Assembly: GCA_034336665.1 (NCBI GenBank)
Contig: JAPFBE010000068.1
Location: 186,001-250,000 of the forward strand
Direction: 5' to 3'
DNA: 64,000 nt
From: Luscinia megarhynchos
Lineage: Eukaryota > Chordata > Aves > Passeriformes > Turdidae
Part shown: piece after piece, positions 62,036-64,000 of the stretch
Layout of the letters: every line of letters begins with the position of its first letter
How positions within the stretch are numbered: position 1 is the first letter of the stretch
Position numbers and translations under genes: made by a program
Notes under the pieces: generated by a model
The model's database searches: none
Seen by the model: only the letters and a program-made list of their open reading frames with translations
Told to the model about the DNA's origin: nothing

Positions 62036-63300
62036 CGGATTTGAGGATTTTGGGGAGAATTTTGGGGGTCCTGGGGCTGATTTTGGGGCAAACTTGTGGA
62101 TTTGGGGCTTAATTTTGGGATCAATCTGAGGCTGATTTTGGGGTGGATCTTTGAGGGTCCTGGGGGCTGATTTTAGGGTGGATTTGGGGCAAAATCTGGG
62201 GGCGAATTGGGGCAGATTTGGGCAGATTTTGGGCAGATTTGGGGTGGATTTTGTATCGAGATTTTGAGGCAGATTTTGAGCAGATTTAAAGGACTTAGGG
62301 CTGATTTAGGGCAGATTTTGGCAAGCAGATCTTGGGGCACACCCTTTATTCTATCAGATTTGGAGGTGCAGATCTTAGTCAGATTTGGGAGCCGAAGCGG
62401 ATCTTGGAGGCAGATTTTGGGCAGATTTTGGGGCAGATTTTAAAGCACACCCTTGGGGCGGATTTTGGACATAATCAGCAGATTTGGGGCAGATTTTGGG
62501 GCCGATTTTGAGGCAGATTTTGAGCAGATTTGGAGCGATTTTGCAAGCAGACATGGGTCAGGATTTGGGCTGATTCTGGGCTGATTTTGGGGGAGATTTG
62601 TAGCAGATCGGGGCAGATTCAAGATTTCAAAGCAGATTTGAGGCAGATTTTGTGCAGATTTTGAGGCATTCTTTGGGGCAGATTTGGGGCGCGATTCTTC
62701 AAAAGTAGATTTTGTGCAGATTTCAGCAGATTTTAAAGGATTCTAGCAGATTTGGGGCAGATTTTGGGGCAGATTTTAAGTGCATTTCTCCCGGTGCAGA
62801 TTTTAAAAGGTAAGATTTTGTGGCAAACCTTGGGGCGGATTTTCCTTGGACACATTTTAAAGCAGATCACTCTGGGGCAGATTTTAAATGATTTTGAGGC
62901 AGATTTTGAGCAGATTTGGAGCCACGGATTTAGGCAGATTTGGGGCAGATTTTATGCAGATTTTGGGGCAGCATGTATGGGTCAGATTCAAATGGATTCT
63001 GCAATGATTTTGGGAGATTTGGGCAGATTTTGCACGGCAGATTTTGGGGCAGACTGAGGCAGATTTTGGGGCAGATTTAAGTCAGATTTTGTGCAGATTT
63101 GGGGCTGCGGATTTTTGGGCTGATTTTGGGCGATTCTTTTACTTAGGATTTGGGCCAATTTTGTGCAGATTTTTTGCAGATTTGGGGCCGATTCTGGGCA
63201 GATTTTAAATGATTTAAAGCAGATTTGGGGCAGATTTTAACGGATCTCTTTGGTGATTTTCAGATTTGGGCCCCATTTTGGGCCGATTTGGGGCCGATTT
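62036..63300. repeat. GCAGATTTTGGGGCAGATTT minisatellite
   Basis: Degenerate array of ggggcagattttgggcaga units with interruptions. No exon recognised on either strand. Confidence 0.9.
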
Positions 63301-63455
63301 TGGGGTCATCTGGGGCGGCCAGCCATTCCACGCTGGGCGGTCGCTGACGCGCAGAGCATGCTGGGCGGATAAGGCGCCATGCGGGTAATGCGCGCGGCCA
63401 CGCTGCCTCCGACAGAAAGCAGCCAATGAGCAGGATCAGGCGGCTCGGGAGCGCC
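63301..63455. promoter_or_regulatory. CpG-rich non-repetitive island with CCAAT box
   Basis: A short unique stretch with about 20 CpG dinucleotides in 160 bp, a CCAAT box (cagccaatgagc, about 63421), ctgacgcgcagagcatgc and a gcatgctgggcgg element. Its composition differs sharply from the arrays on both sides. A minus-strand frame here resembles a signal peptide (LPSRLILLIGCFLSEAAW) but lacks an ATG. It could be a promoter or the remnant of a first exon. Confidence 0.35.
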
Positions 63456-64000
63456 ACCGCGGGTCACTGGGGCTCACCGAGGGGTCACCGAGGTGGGTCA
63501 GCTGGGATGTGGGAGCGCCCCCCAGGACCCACCCTGGGGTGGCCAGGGAGCTACTCAGGGTTGCCCAGTGGTACCTCATGGGTTACAAGGCTAAGAGGGG
63601 TCACTGAGGTGGGTCACTGAGGGGTCGCCTGAGGGGTCACTGAGGGGTCATGGGTGGGGACACCCCCCAGACCGTCCTGAGGGGTCTGGGGTTTTCACTA
63701 GGGGCTACTCAGGGGTTACCAGAGGTTACTCAGCTGCTACTCAGAGGTTGCCTAGGGCTGCTGGGGTTGGTGAGGGGTCACTGAGAGGTCACCAGAGTCA
63801 CCTGAGGAGTCAGCGGGCGGGACACCCCCAGGCCCATCCTGGGGTAAGGTCTGGGAGCTGCCCAGGGGCTACTCGTGGTTACCATGGGTTACTCATGAGT
63901 CACTCAGGGTGCCAAAAGGAGTCAGCAGGGCTCAGCAGGGCGGGGACACCCCCAGGACTGTCCTGGGAGTGGCCAGGAGCTACCAGGGGTTGGCTACTCG
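63456..64000. repeat. GAGGGGTCACTGAGGGGTCA array
   Basis: Units of gaggggtcactgaggtggg and longer blocks with ggacacccccaggaccctc and gctactcaggggttacc of about 170 bp (63500, 63650, 63810, 63940). Related to 61323-62035. Continues to the window end. Confidence 0.85.

Noticed and set aside
63260..63457. Minus-strand signal-peptide-like frame (LPSRLILLIGCFLSEAAW)
   Set aside because: Begins at GTG, not ATG, has no recognised downstream exon, and runs into a repeat. Recorded only as part of the CpG island.

Overview
This window is vertebrate nuclear DNA, most likely from a bird microchromosome; the organism is an inference. Exons are short, flanked by consensus GT/AG splice sites, and separated by introns made almost entirely of short tandem repeats. 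There are no operons, bacterial genes, tRNA or rRNA genes, CRISPR arrays or intact transposons. Nearly all long open frames here are repeat artefacts.

Positions 1-51500 hold the 3' half of a histone H3K4 methyltransferase gene on the plus strand, recognised as KMT2B (MLL2/4) rather than KMT2A from residues such as RKCTFDMF, RATSLELPMAM, SAIHGRG and RSVLTDKREKFYD. The exons encode, in order, the end of the extended PHD finger (1845-1998), FYRN (6140-6267, 8872-8955, 13028-13188), a Pro-rich linker (15354-15503, 16182-16408, probably 18107-18233, 19664-~19752), a segment with the KIX-binding transactivation motif (~19880-20215), small linker exons (22483-22524, 25219-25267), FYRC (27679-27839, 32064-32133, 40756-40935, 42000-42110), the pre-SET helix (45076-45159) and SET/post-SET (46994-47123, 49582-49860). 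A poly(A) signal lies at 51477-51482. Three late exons (42000, 45076, 46994) are intact. Several others carry single-base insertions or deletions, which fits uncorrected sequencing error in a hard region better than decay, though decay is not excluded.

Downstream on the plus strand (55804-56505) are the last two recognisable exons of a synaptophysin-family (physin, MARVEL domain) gene; its 5' exons are not visible. On the minus strand (about 61322 down to 59873) is the last exon of a kallikrein-like trypsin-fold serine protease with a poly(A) signal. A short CpG-rich non-repetitive island lies at 63300-63450. The rest is minisatellite.

The most striking observation is that many intronic minisatellites have captured the edge of the neighbouring exon together with its splice site. 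Arrays downstream of an exon carry copies of its last codons plus donor (about 38 extra copies after 27839, 18 after 32133, 8 after 13188, 7 after 1998). Arrays upstream of an exon carry copies of its acceptor plus first codons (12 before 13028, 6 before 40756, 3 before 6140, 1 before 46994). The same pattern appears in the physin gene and, on the opposite strand, in the protease exon. This makes fields of decoy or ratchet splice sites that I do not recognise as a described feature class.
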